Origin: Arminella tubonensis
Lineage (GTDB): Bacteria > Pseudomonadota > Alphaproteobacteria > Rhizobiales > Rhizobiaceae
Assembly (NCBI RefSeq): GCF_003240585.1
Contig: NZ_PCDP01000038.1
Coordinates: forward strand, 398,545 to 462,544
Reading direction: 5' to 3'
DNA: 64,000 bases
Within the stretch, counting starts at the first letter, position 1. The number at the start of each line of letters is the position of its first letter. The notes beneath the pieces were generated by a model. That model was not told the DNA's origin and searched no databases. It was given only the letters and a program-made list of their open reading frames with translations. Made by a program: the position numbers and the translations under genes. This document shows positions 17,034 to 26,305 of the stretch, in pieces.

Positions 17034-18875
17034 CTATTCCGCCTTGATCCGGAAGAATTGCACCTTCGCTTTTTCCGGCGCGGGAAGTCGTTCCAGGTAG
17101 GGAGGAACCCTACCCAGGCCAAGTTGAGCGTAGAGACCGTCGGGTTTGGCTTTTGCGACCATCGCGGTCTGCGGATCGTTCGGGCAGTAAACAAGAATGG
17201 TCGCATGCGCGCCGCGCATGAATGCCTCTGCCTCGCTCGGTATGGCAAGACCGATGTGCAGCTCGGTCAGCATGCCGCCCGGATCCCTGTGATAGGGCGC
17301 AGATAGAACGCGATGGCCGGTAAAGCGCAGGATGGGCGCGCCGAGATTCGAAGGAGCGACAACCACTCCGGGATCCAGGCCGGTAATCGGAGCCAGCCCT
17401 TGCTTCGAGACGCATTCGCTTTCGCTATCGTCAACGGCGGCAACCGTAGAGGTCTTGGAGAAGATATTCGCGATATTGCTGGTGGCGAGCCCGCCGCCGA
17501 AAGCCCAGACCGACGGCACCGATATCAGCACACCGACCACGTAGAAAAATGCGGCCGCAACATTATCGCTATCGGCATTCGAGACGCGACGCAGATCGAG
17601 GATAAACAAGGTCAGCGGCGGAATGGCGAGCAGGTTCGCAAATAGGGCGCCGCGGACCTGAACGAGCGCAATGGCCCAATTGACGAGAAGCAAAGCCAGA
17701 AAGATCGCATGCAATTCCACCCGCTCTCCACGCATGATGCGGAACAGGCACACCACCATGCCGAGAAGGCCTACCGCATAAAAGGCGCCTACCGCTTCGG
17801 GCGTTTCGTGGCCAACCGAGAAGATCGATTGCGCCTCAGTGATGGAGTTCAGCCAGAACTGGATCAGCATCGGATCGAGATCGGCGAGCGGGTTGCGAAG
17901 GCACTTCGGCGCCAAAACGAGCGTGGTCGCCAAAACGAGCGCACCGTTTGCTGCAAGCACCGCAAAACGCCAGGGACGCGGCAGACGGCTGGCGAAGATC
18001 GCCGAAACCAGCAGTGCCGCGCCACCGACACTCGTAATTCCATAGAAGCCAAGCGACAGATTATCGCAGGTGACCGCCGAATAGAGACGCGGCGGCACGG
18101 TCGTGAAGAAGGCAATGCTGATCGCGACAGTAAGCGTAAGCCCAAACGCGCGGGCGGCAGGCGCGAAATCCTGCCCTTCCCATGCCCAGAGCGTTGCCAC
18201 GACAATACAGGCGACCGCGATGAAGGGGGTCGTCTCCGCACCGATGCCGATGGCAAGAGCGGCAGCAACTGCGGCGACGGCATAGCTTGCGGGCCTGAAC
18301 TTCTGGTCGACCAGCATGGCAGTCAGCAGCGCCACGAGCCCGAGCTGGACGTTATCGTGATCGATCGACCCCGGAAGGAACCGCCCGCAGCCGAGGATCA
18401 GGAGTGCCGTCTGGCCAAGCGCCACATGAGCACCCGGCAAGCCGCCGATACGACGGCCGAGAAGCCCCATGGCCAGCATGAACGGGATAACCAGCGTCAG
18501 CGGCCAGATGGTCAGCGCCAGCGCTTCCGCCCGCTCGGGCGTAGCAAAGAGACGGAAGAATGCGATCAGGCTTGCAATCGGCAGATCGATGAAACGCGAC
18601 CAGTGCATTAGCGTGCCACCATCAAGACCGAGGCGGTACTGCATCATGTCGAACCAGCCCTGGCCGGCCAGCAGGTCGCGGACCTCCACCAGACGCATGG
18701 CGTCATCATTGTCCGGGCCGACATAGTCGGTAGCGCCGTAATTCAAGGCCAGCAGCGCTGCAATGACCGCGGCGCTGTAGAGCAGGGCGACAAACCAGAG
18801 GCTCGACAAGAGCGAACTCGCCCCAGACTTCTCACTTGCCGCCGTGATATGCCGCATTTCTACCGCGTCGCTCAT
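17034..18875 (-). CDS. GT-C type integral-membrane glycosyltransferase-like protein
   Basis: 613 residues from the ATG at 18875, which has AGAGG upstream; the frame is open to 18914. About a dozen hydrophobic segments are followed by a soluble C-terminal domain from about residue 480. The first extracytoplasmic loop has the acidic cluster DNDDAMRLVE (55-64), the place of the GT-C catalytic/metal-binding acid, and a second loop has SIDHDNVQLG, like STT3-type proteins. Such enzymes take a sugar from a polyprenyl-phosphate carrier outside the membrane. It is divergent from a GT2 and a GtrA gene, which would supply and flip that carrier. Substrate and acceptor are unknown. Confidence 0.7.
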   Translation of the reverse strand: MSDAVEMRHITAASEKSGASSLLSSLWFVALLYSAAVIAALLALNYGATDYVGPDNDDAMRLVEVRDLLAGQGWFDMMQYRLGLDGGTLMHWSRFIDLPIASLIAFFRLFATPERAEALALTIWPLTLVIPFMLAMGLLGRRIGGLPGAHVALGQTALLILGCGRFLPGSIDHDNVQLGLVALLTAMLVDQKFRPASYAVAAVAAALAIGIGAETTPFIAVACIVVATLWAWEGQDFAPAARAFGLTLTVAISIAFFTTVPPRLYSAVTCDNLSLGFYGITSVGGAALLVSAIFASRLPRPWRFAVLAANGALVLATTLVLAPKCLRNPLADLDPMLIQFWLNSITEAQSIFSVGHETPEAVGAFYAVGLLGMVVCLFRIMRGERVELHAIFLALLLVNWAIALVQVRGALFANLLAIPPLTLFILDLRRVSNADSDNVAAAFFYVVGVLISVPSVWAFGGGLATSNIANIFSKTSTVAAVDDSESECVSKQGLAPITGLDPGVVVAPSNLGAPILRFTGHRVLSAPYHRDPGGMLTELHIGLAIPSEAEAFMRGAHATILVYCPNDPQTAMVAKAKPDGLYAQLGLGRVPPYLERLPAPEKAKVQFFRIKAE

Positions 18876-19072
18876 ATGGTCGCCTCTTTCTCGCCGGTCA
18901 TCGCGAAGCCTCAAAATAGCCCGTTGCCATCAAGAAAGAGTAAAGCCACTGCCAGCCGCCCGCTGCGGCCTTGTAGACGATGATTTGGTCGCAGGTCAGT
19001 CGCTCCTAGGGTCTTATTAACGGCAGCGCGATAGGCTGATCTCCAGATTTTCTGATGTAGCGAGTGGAAGTC

Positions 19073-20092
19073 ATGCCGGAGACCTGGAGTGAGAGCCTTG
19101 ACATTGCGGTTTTGCTGCCCTGCTACAACGAGGGAGCGACGATACGCGCCGTCGTTGGCGGGTTCCGCGCCGCGTTGCCCGCTGCGCGGATTTATGTCTA
19201 CGACAACAATTCGACCGATGGCACCGCGCTTCAGGCGATGCTTGCCGGTGCGACGGTCCTTCGCGAGCGGCGTCAGGGTAAGGGTCATGTTGTCCGCCGG
19301 ATGTTTTCGGATATCGACGCGGACATCTATCTCATGGCCGATGGTGACGGCACCTATTCGCCCGACGATGCAGACGAATTGATACGCACGCTGCTGACCG
19401 AACGCTCCGATATGGTCGTCGGCACGCGCCGCGGGGTCCATGACGATGCCGGACGGCACGGCCACGCCTTCGGAAACCGAATCTTCAACATTCTCTACCG
19501 GACGATCTTCGGTCCCGATTTCACCGACATCTTCTCGGGCTACCGGGTCTTCTCGCGGCGCTTCGTCAAGAGCTTCCCAGCGGTCTCGGCCGGATTCGAG
19601 ATCGAGACCGAGATGTCGGTACATGCATCGCGGCTGAAGCTGCCGACTACCGAGCTTGAACTCGACTACGGTCGCCGACCGGAAGGCTCGCATTCCAAGC
19701 TCTCGACTTTCAAGGATGGCGCCAAGATCCTCTGGATGTTCGCCATGCTGATGAAAGAGACGAGGCCGTTCGCCTTCTTCGGCATTCTGAGCACCATGTT
19801 CATGGCTTCGAGCCTTGCCTTCATGACACCGGTGTTGATCGAATATTTCGAAACCGGGCTCGTCAGCCGCATGCCAACCTGGGTGTTCTCGATGGCGCTG
19901 ATGATGGTGTCGTTCATGCTGTTTACCGCAGCGCTTATTCTTGACTCGGTTGCACGATCGCGTGCAGAGCAGCTTCGCATTCACTACATGAATATCAAAC
20001 CGATGAGCTTGAGCATCGGGCAAACGACATCGAGCAGGATCGAGCGAGAGCAGAATTCTGCGACCAGCAATAGGAAGGCCGGCGCTGCATGA
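19073..20092 (+). CDS. Family 2 glycosyltransferase, polyprenyl-phosphate sugar synthase type
   Basis: 339 residues from the ATG at 19073 (a GTG at 19064 is also in frame). The N-terminal GT-A fold begins IAVLLPCYNEGATI and has the DxD motif MADGDGTY at about residues 89-95; FSGYRVFSRR is the usual GT2 motif after it. Two membrane helices near the C-terminus (FFGILSTMFMASSLAFM and WVFSMALMMVSFMLF) anchor it, as in GtrB/DPM1-like enzymes that load a sugar on undecaprenyl phosphate. Its last four bases overlap the gtrA-like gene, so the two act together. Confidence 0.88.
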   Translation: MPETWSESLDIAVLLPCYNEGATIRAVVGGFRAALPAARIYVYDNNSTDGTALQAMLAGATVLRERRQGKGHVVRRMFSDIDADIYLMADGDGTYSPDDADELIRTLLTERSDMVVGTRRGVHDDAGRHGHAFGNRIFNILYRTIFGPDFTDIFSGYRVFSRRFVKSFPAVSAGFEIETEMSVHASRLKLPTTELELDYGRRPEGSHSKLSTFKDGAKILWMFAMLMKETRPFAFFGILSTMFMASSLAFMTPVLIEYFETGLVSRMPTWVFSMALMMVSFMLFTAALILDSVARSRAEQLRIHYMNIKPMSLSIGQTTSSRIEREQNSATSNRKAGAA

Positions 20093-20463
20093 AGAAGATT
20101 TTGTGGTTTGCAATGGCAGGCGGCGTCGGTTTCGTCGTCGACGCGGGGGTCCTGATGCTGCTCCTGCATTTCACGTCGCTTGGCCCCTTTGGCGCGCGGG
20201 CCATCAGCATTCCAATGGCAATGATCGCGACGTGGGTCTTGAACCGCACCTTTACCTTTGATCGCTCCGGCCGGTCCCTCGCGGCCGAAGGGTTTCGCTA
20301 CGGTTCGATCGGGGTTACCTCAGCGCTGCTGAATTATGCTCTTTATTCCGCGTTGCTTGTTTCCACGCCAATACTGCGCCCGACGGTGGCATTGGTACTG
20401 GCATCGGCGGCGGCGACGGGCTTCAGCTTTTTCGGCTACTCGCGCTTCGTCTTCCGCCGCTGA
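20089..20463 (+). CDS. GtrA family membrane protein
   Basis: 124 residues with four hydrophobic segments, beginning MKKILWFAMAGGVGFVVDAGVLMLL and ending FSFFGYSRFVFRR, the GtrA family pattern (IPMAMIATWVLNRTFTF in the middle). GtrA proteins are thought to flip the polyprenyl-phosphate-linked sugar made by GtrB. The start ATG overlaps the GT2 gene by four bases. Together with the divergent GT-C gene this makes a full charge-flip-transfer set. Confidence 0.9.
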   Translation: MKKILWFAMAGGVGFVVDAGVLMLLLHFTSLGPFGARAISIPMAMIATWVLNRTFTFDRSGRSLAAEGFRYGSIGVTSALLNYALYSALLVSTPILRPTVALVLASAAATGFSFFGYSRFVFRR

Positions 20464-20476
20464 CGCGTTTGTAGAA

Positions 20477-21463
20477 TCAGACCGTTTCCCAGCCGTCCTT
20501 TTCGCTGGCGCGATAGATGGCGTCGATCATCTTCTGATTGTTCCTGGAGCTTTCAAGCGTCACCACCTCAGCCTTGCCGCCGGTTGCCGCATCCGCAAAC
20601 GCCTCGGCCTCGCGCTTGTACTGGCGGCTGTCGGGGAAGCGGAAAATCTTTGATTCCGAATGATTGCGGTTGGTCAGCTCGATTTCCTCGGCCCCGTAGC
20701 GATCGGCATTGAAGGGCGACTTCACCTCTATGAAGCCTTCGGTGCCGTGGAAGACCATGACCTGGCGGGCTGCCATCTGCGTCGAGATATAGAAGCTCAC
20801 CTCGAAATCGCCGAAGTCCGCCTTGACGCTCGAGTAGATGTCGGTGCCGAATTCCGGATCGCGCTCGGTGACCGCCTGGATACGCAAGGGTTCCTTGCCG
20901 GTGACGAAGCGGGTGCTGATTGTTGGGTAGACGCCGATATCAGGCAGGCCTCCGCCGCCGAGCTCCGGAATGTTGCGCATGTTGCCGGCGTCGCGGTTGA
21001 AATAGGTGAACGCGCCCTGGACATGACGCAGACGGCCGATGGCGCCATCGGCTAGCAACGAGCGGACCTTCTGCCAGACAGGCGTGTAGGTGACCATGTA
21101 GGCTTCGGTGATCAGCACCTTGTTGCGGTCGCGCGCCGCGATCAGGCTGTCGATCTCGCCTGCCTTGAGTGCGATCGGCTTTTCGCAGAGCACGTGCTTG
21201 CCGGCATCCGCAGCCTTGATCGACCATTCGACATGCTGTGACGTCGGCAGCGGAATATAGACCGCGTCGATCGTGTCGGAGGCGAGCATTTCCTCGTAGG
21301 AACCGAAGGCGTGCGGTACAGAGAAGCGATCCGCCATCTTCCGAGCGCGGCCAAGATCACGGCTGGCGACGGCGGTCACCACGCAATTTTCGGCATCCTG
21401 GATCGCCGGGACGACCAGTTCCTGGCCAATCTTTGCAGTCGACATGATTCCGAAACGCAACAT
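20477..21463 (-). CDS. Gfo/Idh/MocA family NAD(P)-dependent oxidoreductase
   Basis: 328 residues from the ATG at 21463, behind GGAGGAAAA. The N-terminal Rossmann fold reads MLRFGIMSTAKIGQELVVPAI with a later AVASRDLGRARKMADRF; the family motif EKPIAL is complete as LCEKPIALKAGE, with the catalytic lysine. The C-terminal alpha/beta domain carries GGGGLPDIGVYP, where the His of some members is replaced by Gly-Val-Tyr. Enzymes of this family oxidise or reduce sugars or inositols. It is divergent from an aldo/keto reductase (182 bases between), suggesting joint use in sugar metabolism. Confidence 0.9.
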   Translation of the reverse strand: MLRFGIMSTAKIGQELVVPAIQDAENCVVTAVASRDLGRARKMADRFSVPHAFGSYEEMLASDTIDAVYIPLPTSQHVEWSIKAADAGKHVLCEKPIALKAGEIDSLIAARDRNKVLITEAYMVTYTPVWQKVRSLLADGAIGRLRHVQGAFTYFNRDAGNMRNIPELGGGGLPDIGVYPTISTRFVTGKEPLRIQAVTERDPEFGTDIYSSVKADFGDFEVSFYISTQMAARQVMVFHGTEGFIEVKSPFNADRYGAEEIELTNRNHSESKIFRFPDSRQYKREAEAFADAATGGKAEVVTLESSRNNQKMIDAIYRASEKDGWETV

Positions 21464-21645
21464 TGATTTTTCCTCCGTGAACGATTTTCGGCGCAACCTT
21501 ATTCAGCCCCCGTTGCCGGCGCAATGCCGCAGGACGAAATCACGGAAGTTTGGTTTCCATGTTCGCCCTATGGCCCTACATAGAGAAGACGGTGTTTCGC
21601 CGTGCCGTTCATTTCAATGATTTCAATCATTTTGGGAGAGTGCCC

Positions 21646-22593
21646 ATGCAGATGCGCCAGCTTGGTAAAACGGGTCTTTCGATCGCCCCGATCGTCTTTG
21701 GCGGCAATGTCTTCGGCTGGACGGCCGACGAAAAGACCTCCTACGATATTCTCGATGCCTTCTTTGACGCTGGCTTCAACACCATCGATACTGCCGACGT
21801 CTATTCCGCCTGGGTTCCAGGCAACAAGGGCGGAGACTCCGAGGAGATCATCGGCAAGTGGCTGAAGCGCAGCGGCCTTTCTCGCGACAAGGCGATCATC
21901 ATTACCAAGGTCGGCTCGGAAATGGGACCGGATAAGAAGGGACTGAGGGAGGCCTACATTCTGAAGGCGGTCGAAGACTCGCTGAGGCGTCTGCAAACCG
22001 ACTACATCGATCTCTATCTCTCCCATTGGCCGGATCCCGAAACGCAATATGAAGAGACGCTCGGCGCCTATGCCAAGCTGAAACAGCAGGGCAAGATCCG
22101 CGCGATCGGTTGTTCTAACCTTGACGCGAAGCAGTTGCAGGATTCTCTCGATGCCGCGGGGAAAGCCGGTCTTCCGCGCTACGATGTATTGCAGCCGGAG
22201 TATAATCTCTACGACCGCGGCTTCGAGGGCCCGCTCGCCGAACTCTGCCTCAGGGAAAAGATTGGCGTCATCACCTATTTCAGCCTTGCCGCAGGATTTC
22301 TTTCCGGCAAGTATCGGACCAAGGCCGATACGGAAGGCAAGGCGCGCGAAAATCGCGTCGGCAAATATCTCGATGCCAAGGGCCTGAATATCCTTGCCGC
22401 GCTCGACAGCGTAGCGAAGGAGACGGGTGCAAAGCCGGCGGAGATCGCGCTTGCATGGCTGCTTCAGAAAAAGGCCGTCACCGCGCCTATCGCCAGCGCC
22501 ACCAGCCTCACTCAACTCGATGCGCTCATCAACTCGGCAAAACTGACACTATCCGCCGAGGCAGTTGATATACTCGACAAGGCGGGTGCTTAA
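21646..22593 (+). CDS. Aldo/keto reductase
   Basis: 315 residues from the ATG at 21646 after GGGAGAG; the ATG at 21652 is an alternative. The barrel begins MRQLGKTGLSIAPIVFGGNVFG, has the catalytic Asp/Tyr in FDAGFNTIDTADVYSAW and Lys in IITKVGSEMG, and SHWPDPETQYEETLGAYAKL later, with the cofactor region QKKAVTAPIASATS at the end. It reduces sugars or aldehydes with NADPH in the cytosol. It is divergent from the Gfo/Idh/MocA gene. Confidence 0.92.
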   Translation: MQMRQLGKTGLSIAPIVFGGNVFGWTADEKTSYDILDAFFDAGFNTIDTADVYSAWVPGNKGGDSEEIIGKWLKRSGLSRDKAIIITKVGSEMGPDKKGLREAYILKAVEDSLRRLQTDYIDLYLSHWPDPETQYEETLGAYAKLKQQGKIRAIGCSNLDAKQLQDSLDAAGKAGLPRYDVLQPEYNLYDRGFEGPLAELCLREKIGVITYFSLAAGFLSGKYRTKADTEGKARENRVGKYLDAKGLNILAALDSVAKETGAKPAEIALAWLLQKKAVTAPIASATSLTQLDALINSAKLTLSAEAVDILDKAGA

Positions 22594-22665
22594 ATCTCTA
22601 TTCCATGCATGTCGTTGCCCCAGAACCGTTACAGATTTTGGGCAATCTGCATCAGGAGGCCTGAC

Positions 22666-23109
22666 ATGACGGTGACTATCCGCGACGCAAGACCCGACGA
22701 CGAGCGGCGCTGGCGAAAGCTCTGGTCCGATTATCTCGACTTCTACGCAGTCGGCATCGCGCCTGATATTACCGAGATGACGTGGCGCCGGATCTTCGAT
22801 CCGGCGTCGACGATCTTCATGCGGGTCGCTGAGGTCGATGGGGAGATGATGGGCTTCGCGCTGTGCATCACGCACGAGGGCACGTGGACCCGCTCGCTGG
22901 ACTGCTATCTCGAAGACCTGTTCGTCGACGAGGCCGCGCGCGGCAAAGGTGTTGGCCGCGCATTGCTGGATGACCTCATGGCACTTTCGAAAGCAAAAGG
23001 CTGGGGGCGGCTCTACTGGCACACCGACGAGACCAACGCTACCGCGAGGAAGCTCTACGACAGCTATGTCAAGAGCGACGGCCATATCCGCTACCGCCTT
23101 ACACTTTGA
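22666..23109 (+). CDS. GNAT family N-acetyltransferase
   Basis: 147 residues, starting behind AGGAGG at the ATG at 22666. The acetyl-CoA binding region is LEDLFVDEAARGKGVGRALLDDLM (motif A, Q/R-x-x-G-x-G/A) and WGRLYWHTDETNATARKLYDSY (motif B). The acceptor is not evident. Its end overlaps the end of the convergent M15-like gene by 11 bases. It follows the aldo/keto reductase by 72 bases but has its own ribosome-binding site. Confidence 0.9.
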   Translation: MTVTIRDARPDDERRWRKLWSDYLDFYAVGIAPDITEMTWRRIFDPASTIFMRVAEVDGEMMGFALCITHEGTWTRSLDCYLEDLFVDEAARGKGVGRALLDDLMALSKAKGWGRLYWHTDETNATARKLYDSYVKSDGHIRYRLTL

Positions 23110-23716
23110 TCGGCGGAAAGCCCTCATAGGCGCTCGAGTGATCGCCCTCCCAGTTCTGCATTCCGCGGCGCGTGAGGATACCGCGCGGTTCGGCATAGCT
23201 GCTGATCTGGCGAACCGGCTTCTCATGCCAGCCGATATTGACGGCCCATAGCTTCGGGAAGAACTGCAGCGAAGAATAGGGCAGATGGTCGTGGATCCAC
23301 CAGGCGAGCTTCTGCCAATCGCCGGGCTTTTGATGCCGGTCCCAGACCCAGGGCACGACGACGCATGCGGTGGCGCCCATGCAGCCGTCAGCATCGCGCA
23401 GATCCCAGATGTGGTTGGCGGCGGTGATTTCGTTTCGCGCGCAGTTCAAGTCGTTTTCATTGCCGAATTTGTTCAAAGTCGGCGAACGGTAGCCGGAGCG
23501 CAGGTGTAGTCTTCCGAAGGTTTGCTCCAACGGCTCCAGCAACTCCTCGCACAAACGCCTGCCCGCCGCGATTGCCAGGTCGGGATCGTCAGGGATATTG
23601 GGAATGCCGTAAAAGCTACCGATCTCGGAATGAAGGAAATCGCGAAGGAAGAAATTCCTGGAGAGCCGTACCCGGCCGAGCTCCTCCAACCCCCTCATCG
23701 AAGCCGGTTTCTTCAT
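23099..23716 (-). CDS. Hypothetical protein with peptidase M15-like features
   Basis: 205 residues from the ATG at 23716, behind GGAGGGG. There is no signal peptide. LSRNFFLRDFLHSEI near residues 19-32 and LHLRSGYRSPTLNKFGN at 70-86 resemble the M15 D-Ala-D-Ala carboxypeptidase/endolysin family, in which the R of SGYRS is conserved. His102, Asp106 or Asp109, and His164 (GWHEKP) could be zinc ligands, but the classical HxxGxAxD motif is not intact. It may be a phage-derived or cytosolic relative, or an inactive homologue; I would not name an activity. Confidence 0.55.
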   Translation of the reverse strand: MKKPASMRGLEELGRVRLSRNFFLRDFLHSEIGSFYGIPNIPDDPDLAIAAGRRLCEELLEPLEQTFGRLHLRSGYRSPTLNKFGNENDLNCARNEITAANHIWDLRDADGCMGATACVVVPWVWDRHQKPGDWQKLAWWIHDHLPYSSLQFFPKLWAVNIGWHEKPVRQISSYAEPRGILTRRGMQNWEGDHSSAYEGFPPIKV

Positions 23717-23779
23717 TGTGCACCCCTCCATGACCCAATCTATGGCTTCCGCCCCGGTCCGCCACCCGAAAGCCGGCGA

Positions 23780-24670
23780 TTAGCCGCCCACCTTGAAGAA
23801 ATCGATAAATGCCCGCAGTGCCGGGCGCATCTGGCGCCGGCTGGGATAGTAGAGGAACGGGCCCGGATAAGGCGGACACCAATCCTCCAGCACGCGGATC
23901 AGCTTTCCCTCCGCAAGCTCGTTGGCGACACGCATGTCGAAGAGATAGGCAAGCCCGGCGCCGCCAAGAGCCGCCAGCAAGCTCAACCGATCCTCGCTGA
24001 CAATCAGCGGGCCATTCACCGGAACAATCAGCTCACGGCCATCCTTCTCGAACTCCCAGCGATAGATCGTGCCGTTGCTGAAGCGGCGCTTGATACAACG
24101 ATGATGCACGAGATCGCCCGGGTGGAACGGCTTCGGATGGTGCTCAAAATAGCCGGGCGAACCCGCGATGACGGTGCGCAGGTCGGAGGATACCTTGACA
24201 GCGATCATATCAGCCTCGAGGCTCTCCTCGAACCTGATGCCGGCATCGAAACCTTCCTCAACGATATCGATGAAGCCGTCCTCGTTGGCGATTTCAAGCG
24301 TGATGTCAGGATAGAGATTGAGAAAATCGCCTATGCGCTCCCCGAGCAGCACGTCGGATGCAAAACGCGGTGCTGTAATGCGTAGATTGCCGGCGGGCTT
24401 GTCGCGCGCGTCTACGACCTCCTCAAGCGCCACGCCGATTTCATCGAGTGCCGGCCGGAGACGATCGAGCAACCGCCGCCCCTCCTCGGTCGGGGCCACG
24501 CTGCGTGTGGTGCGGGCGAGCAGACGAACGCCTAGGCTCTCCTCCAGGCTGGAGATCGCGTGACTGACAGCTGAAGGCGCGATTGCCAGCTCCTTGGCCG
24601 CGGCACGAAAGCTGCGGTGGGCGGCGACGGCGGCAAGCACCGCGAGTTGCGAGAGTTGTGTCCGGTTCAT
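23780..24670 (-). CDS. LysR family transcriptional regulator
   Basis: 296 residues from the ATG at 24670 (MNRTQLSQLAVLAAVAAHRSF). The helix-turn-helix is RSFRAAAKELAIAPSAVSHAISSLEESLGVRL and an effector domain follows. The C-terminal 45 residues (GKLIRVLEDWCPPYPGPFLYY, then PSRRQMRPALRAF) closely match the LysR at 41510-42400, so the two are paralogues of the subgroup often linked to aldo/keto reductases and SDRs. The divergent gene 133 bases away is an aldo/keto reductase, the likely target. Confidence 0.92.
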   Translation of the reverse strand: MNRTQLSQLAVLAAVAAHRSFRAAAKELAIAPSAVSHAISSLEESLGVRLLARTTRSVAPTEEGRRLLDRLRPALDEIGVALEEVVDARDKPAGNLRITAPRFASDVLLGERIGDFLNLYPDITLEIANEDGFIDIVEEGFDAGIRFEESLEADMIAVKVSSDLRTVIAGSPGYFEHHPKPFHPGDLVHHRCIKRRFSNGTIYRWEFEKDGRELIVPVNGPLIVSEDRLSLLAALGGAGLAYLFDMRVANELAEGKLIRVLEDWCPPYPGPFLYYPSRRQMRPALRAFIDFFKVGG

Positions 24671-24803
24671 TGATCGAAATAATAGAACAGCCCGTTGCGA
24701 TTTGCACGGATTTTCAAACGGTTGCTGGCGCTCTAGTTTCCAACCCGTATCCCGGTGGTGAACCGCCTGGCGATCACGACAAATTGGCTCAGGGAGCACA
24801 GAA

Positions 24804-25799
24804 ATGAAAACCCGCAAACTTGGAAACGAACTGACCGTCTCCGCTGTCGGTCTCGGCTGCATGGGCATGAGCTTTGCCTATGGGGCAAAGGATGACAACG
24901 AATCCAACGCCACGCTGCGCCGCGCTGTCGACCTCGGTGTGACCTTCTTCGACACTGCGGAGACCTACGGTCCCTTCCACAACGAGGAATTGCTCGGGAA
25001 GGCGCTGAAGCCCGTTCGCGATCAAGTCGTCATCGCCACGAAGTTCGGATTCAAGCTCGATCTCACGAAGCCCGGCCCGGCCGCAATAGTCGGCGTGGAC
25101 AGCCGGCCGGCGCATGTGAAACAAGTGGCCGAAGCTTCGTTGAAGCGGCTCGACACCGAGGTCATCGACCTGTTCTACCAACACCGCGTCGATCCCGATG
25201 TGGCGATCGAAGATACGGTCGGCGCCATGGCCGACCTGGTGAAAGAGGGCAAGGTGCGTGCCCTCGGTCTCTCGGAGGCAAGTTCCGCCACCATCCGTCG
25301 CGCCCATGCTGTCCACCCGATTGCCGCCGTACAGAGCGAATATTCGCTTTGGTCCCGCGACCCGGAAGACGACGTGCTTGCCACCTGTCGCGAACTCGGC
25401 ATTGGTTTCGTGCCCTATAGTCCGCTGGGACGCGGTTTCCTCACCGGCGCGATCCGACAAGTGGACGACCTCGACGCCGACGATTTCCGTCGCAATCTGC
25501 CGCGTTTCCAGGCGGAGAATTTCGATGCAAACGCGGCCCTGGTTAGGGCACTTGAGGCGCTGGCCAAAGAGAAGGGCGTCACTGCCGCCCAGCTGGCGCT
25601 CGCCTGGGTTCTGCACCAGGGGGACGACGTCGTTCCTATCCCCGGTGCGCGCAAACTGCATCATCTGGAACAGAACGCAGCGGCAGCCGACATCGTGCTT
25701 TCCACTGATGAAGTTGAGGAGTTGAGCAACGTGATCCCGCTCGGCCGGGTCGCGGGCAAGCGGTATTCGGATGCGTCGCTGGCAATGACCAATCGTTGA
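24804..25799 (+). CDS. Aldo/keto reductase
   Basis: 331 residues, starting MKTRKLGNELTVSAVGLGCMGMSF behind a GGGAG element. It has TFFDTAETYGPFHNEELLGKAL (catalytic Asp and Tyr), VVIATKFGFKL (Lys) and DLFYQHRVDPDVAIEDTVG, typical of the AKR11/YajO-like branch, and VVPIPGARKLHHLEQNAAAAD at the NADPH site near the C-terminus. It should reduce small aldehydes or sugars. It is divergent from a LysR gene; the next gene starts 98 bases after it. Confidence 0.93.
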   Translation: MKTRKLGNELTVSAVGLGCMGMSFAYGAKDDNESNATLRRAVDLGVTFFDTAETYGPFHNEELLGKALKPVRDQVVIATKFGFKLDLTKPGPAAIVGVDSRPAHVKQVAEASLKRLDTEVIDLFYQHRVDPDVAIEDTVGAMADLVKEGKVRALGLSEASSATIRRAHAVHPIAAVQSEYSLWSRDPEDDVLATCRELGIGFVPYSPLGRGFLTGAIRQVDDLDADDFRRNLPRFQAENFDANAALVRALEALAKEKGVTAAQLALAWVLHQGDDVVPIPGARKLHHLEQNAAAADIVLSTDEVEELSNVIPLGRVAGKRYSDASLAMTNR

Positions 25800-25897
25800 G
25801 GCTTCGGGCTGTTTTTCGTGAGGAGGCGAACCACTCTCGTTTTGCCCGATTCCGGCATCCGTGCTATGCTTCGACCAGCCAAAACGGAGGAAGCGAG

Positions 25898-26257
25898 ATG
25901 TCCGAAGAGCAGGCAATCCGGGCGGTGATCCATCTCTATGTCGATGGAATGGCATTTGCCAACGAGCCCGCGCTGAAGAAGGCCTTTCACCGGCAGGCGG
26001 CCATTGTAGGGAATTTCCAGGGCGCCGTCGAATGGCTTTCTCGCGACGAATTCATAGCCTCAATCATGGCCGAAGCCCCGGCTGCACCGGGCACGCAGCC
26101 GCTGATGGAGATCGAGATGATCGAGATCACCGGCGATACCGCAAGCGTCCGCGTGATCGACGAATTCGCGGGCATGCGTTTTTCGGATTACCTATCGTTG
26201 CTGAAGGCCGACGGACGTTGGACCATCGTCAACAAGCTCTATCATCTTCACGCATGA
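25898..26257 (+). CDS. NTF2-like (SnoaL/lumazine-binding type) small protein
   Basis: 119 residues from the ATG at 25898, behind CGGAGGAAG. The pattern is EEQAIRAVIHLYVDGMAFANEPALKKAFH, the opening helix of the NTF2-like cone fold, then MEIEMIEITGDTASVRVI and KADGRWTIVNKLYH, the closing strands. Such proteins bind small ligands or act as isomerases or dehydratases; nothing in the pocket fixes which. It is 98 bases behind the aldo/keto reductase and ends at a strong terminator shared with pheT. Confidence 0.75.
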   Translation: MSEEQAIRAVIHLYVDGMAFANEPALKKAFHRQAAIVGNFQGAVEWLSRDEFIASIMAEAPAAPGTQPLMEIEMIEITGDTASVRVIDEFAGMRFSDYLSLLKADGRWTIVNKLYHLHA

Positions 26258-26287
26258 AAAAGCCGGCGAGGTCATCGCCGGCTTTTT
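26257..26287. terminator. Bidirectional intrinsic terminator
   Basis: AAAAAGCCGGCGA (26257-26269) and TCGCCGGCTTTTT (26275-26287) pair in a GC-rich stem with a 5-base loop, flanked by A and T runs on both sides. It lies between the rightward NTF2-like gene and the leftward pheT gene, so it can end both transcripts. Confidence 0.9.
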
Positions 26288-26305
26288 GAGCACGGATTTC
26301 GCGCG

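Noticed and set aside
18911..20113. 400-codon minus-strand frame opposite the GT2 gene
   Set aside because: Antisense shadow; GT2 motifs are on the plus strand and the shadow has no domain signature.
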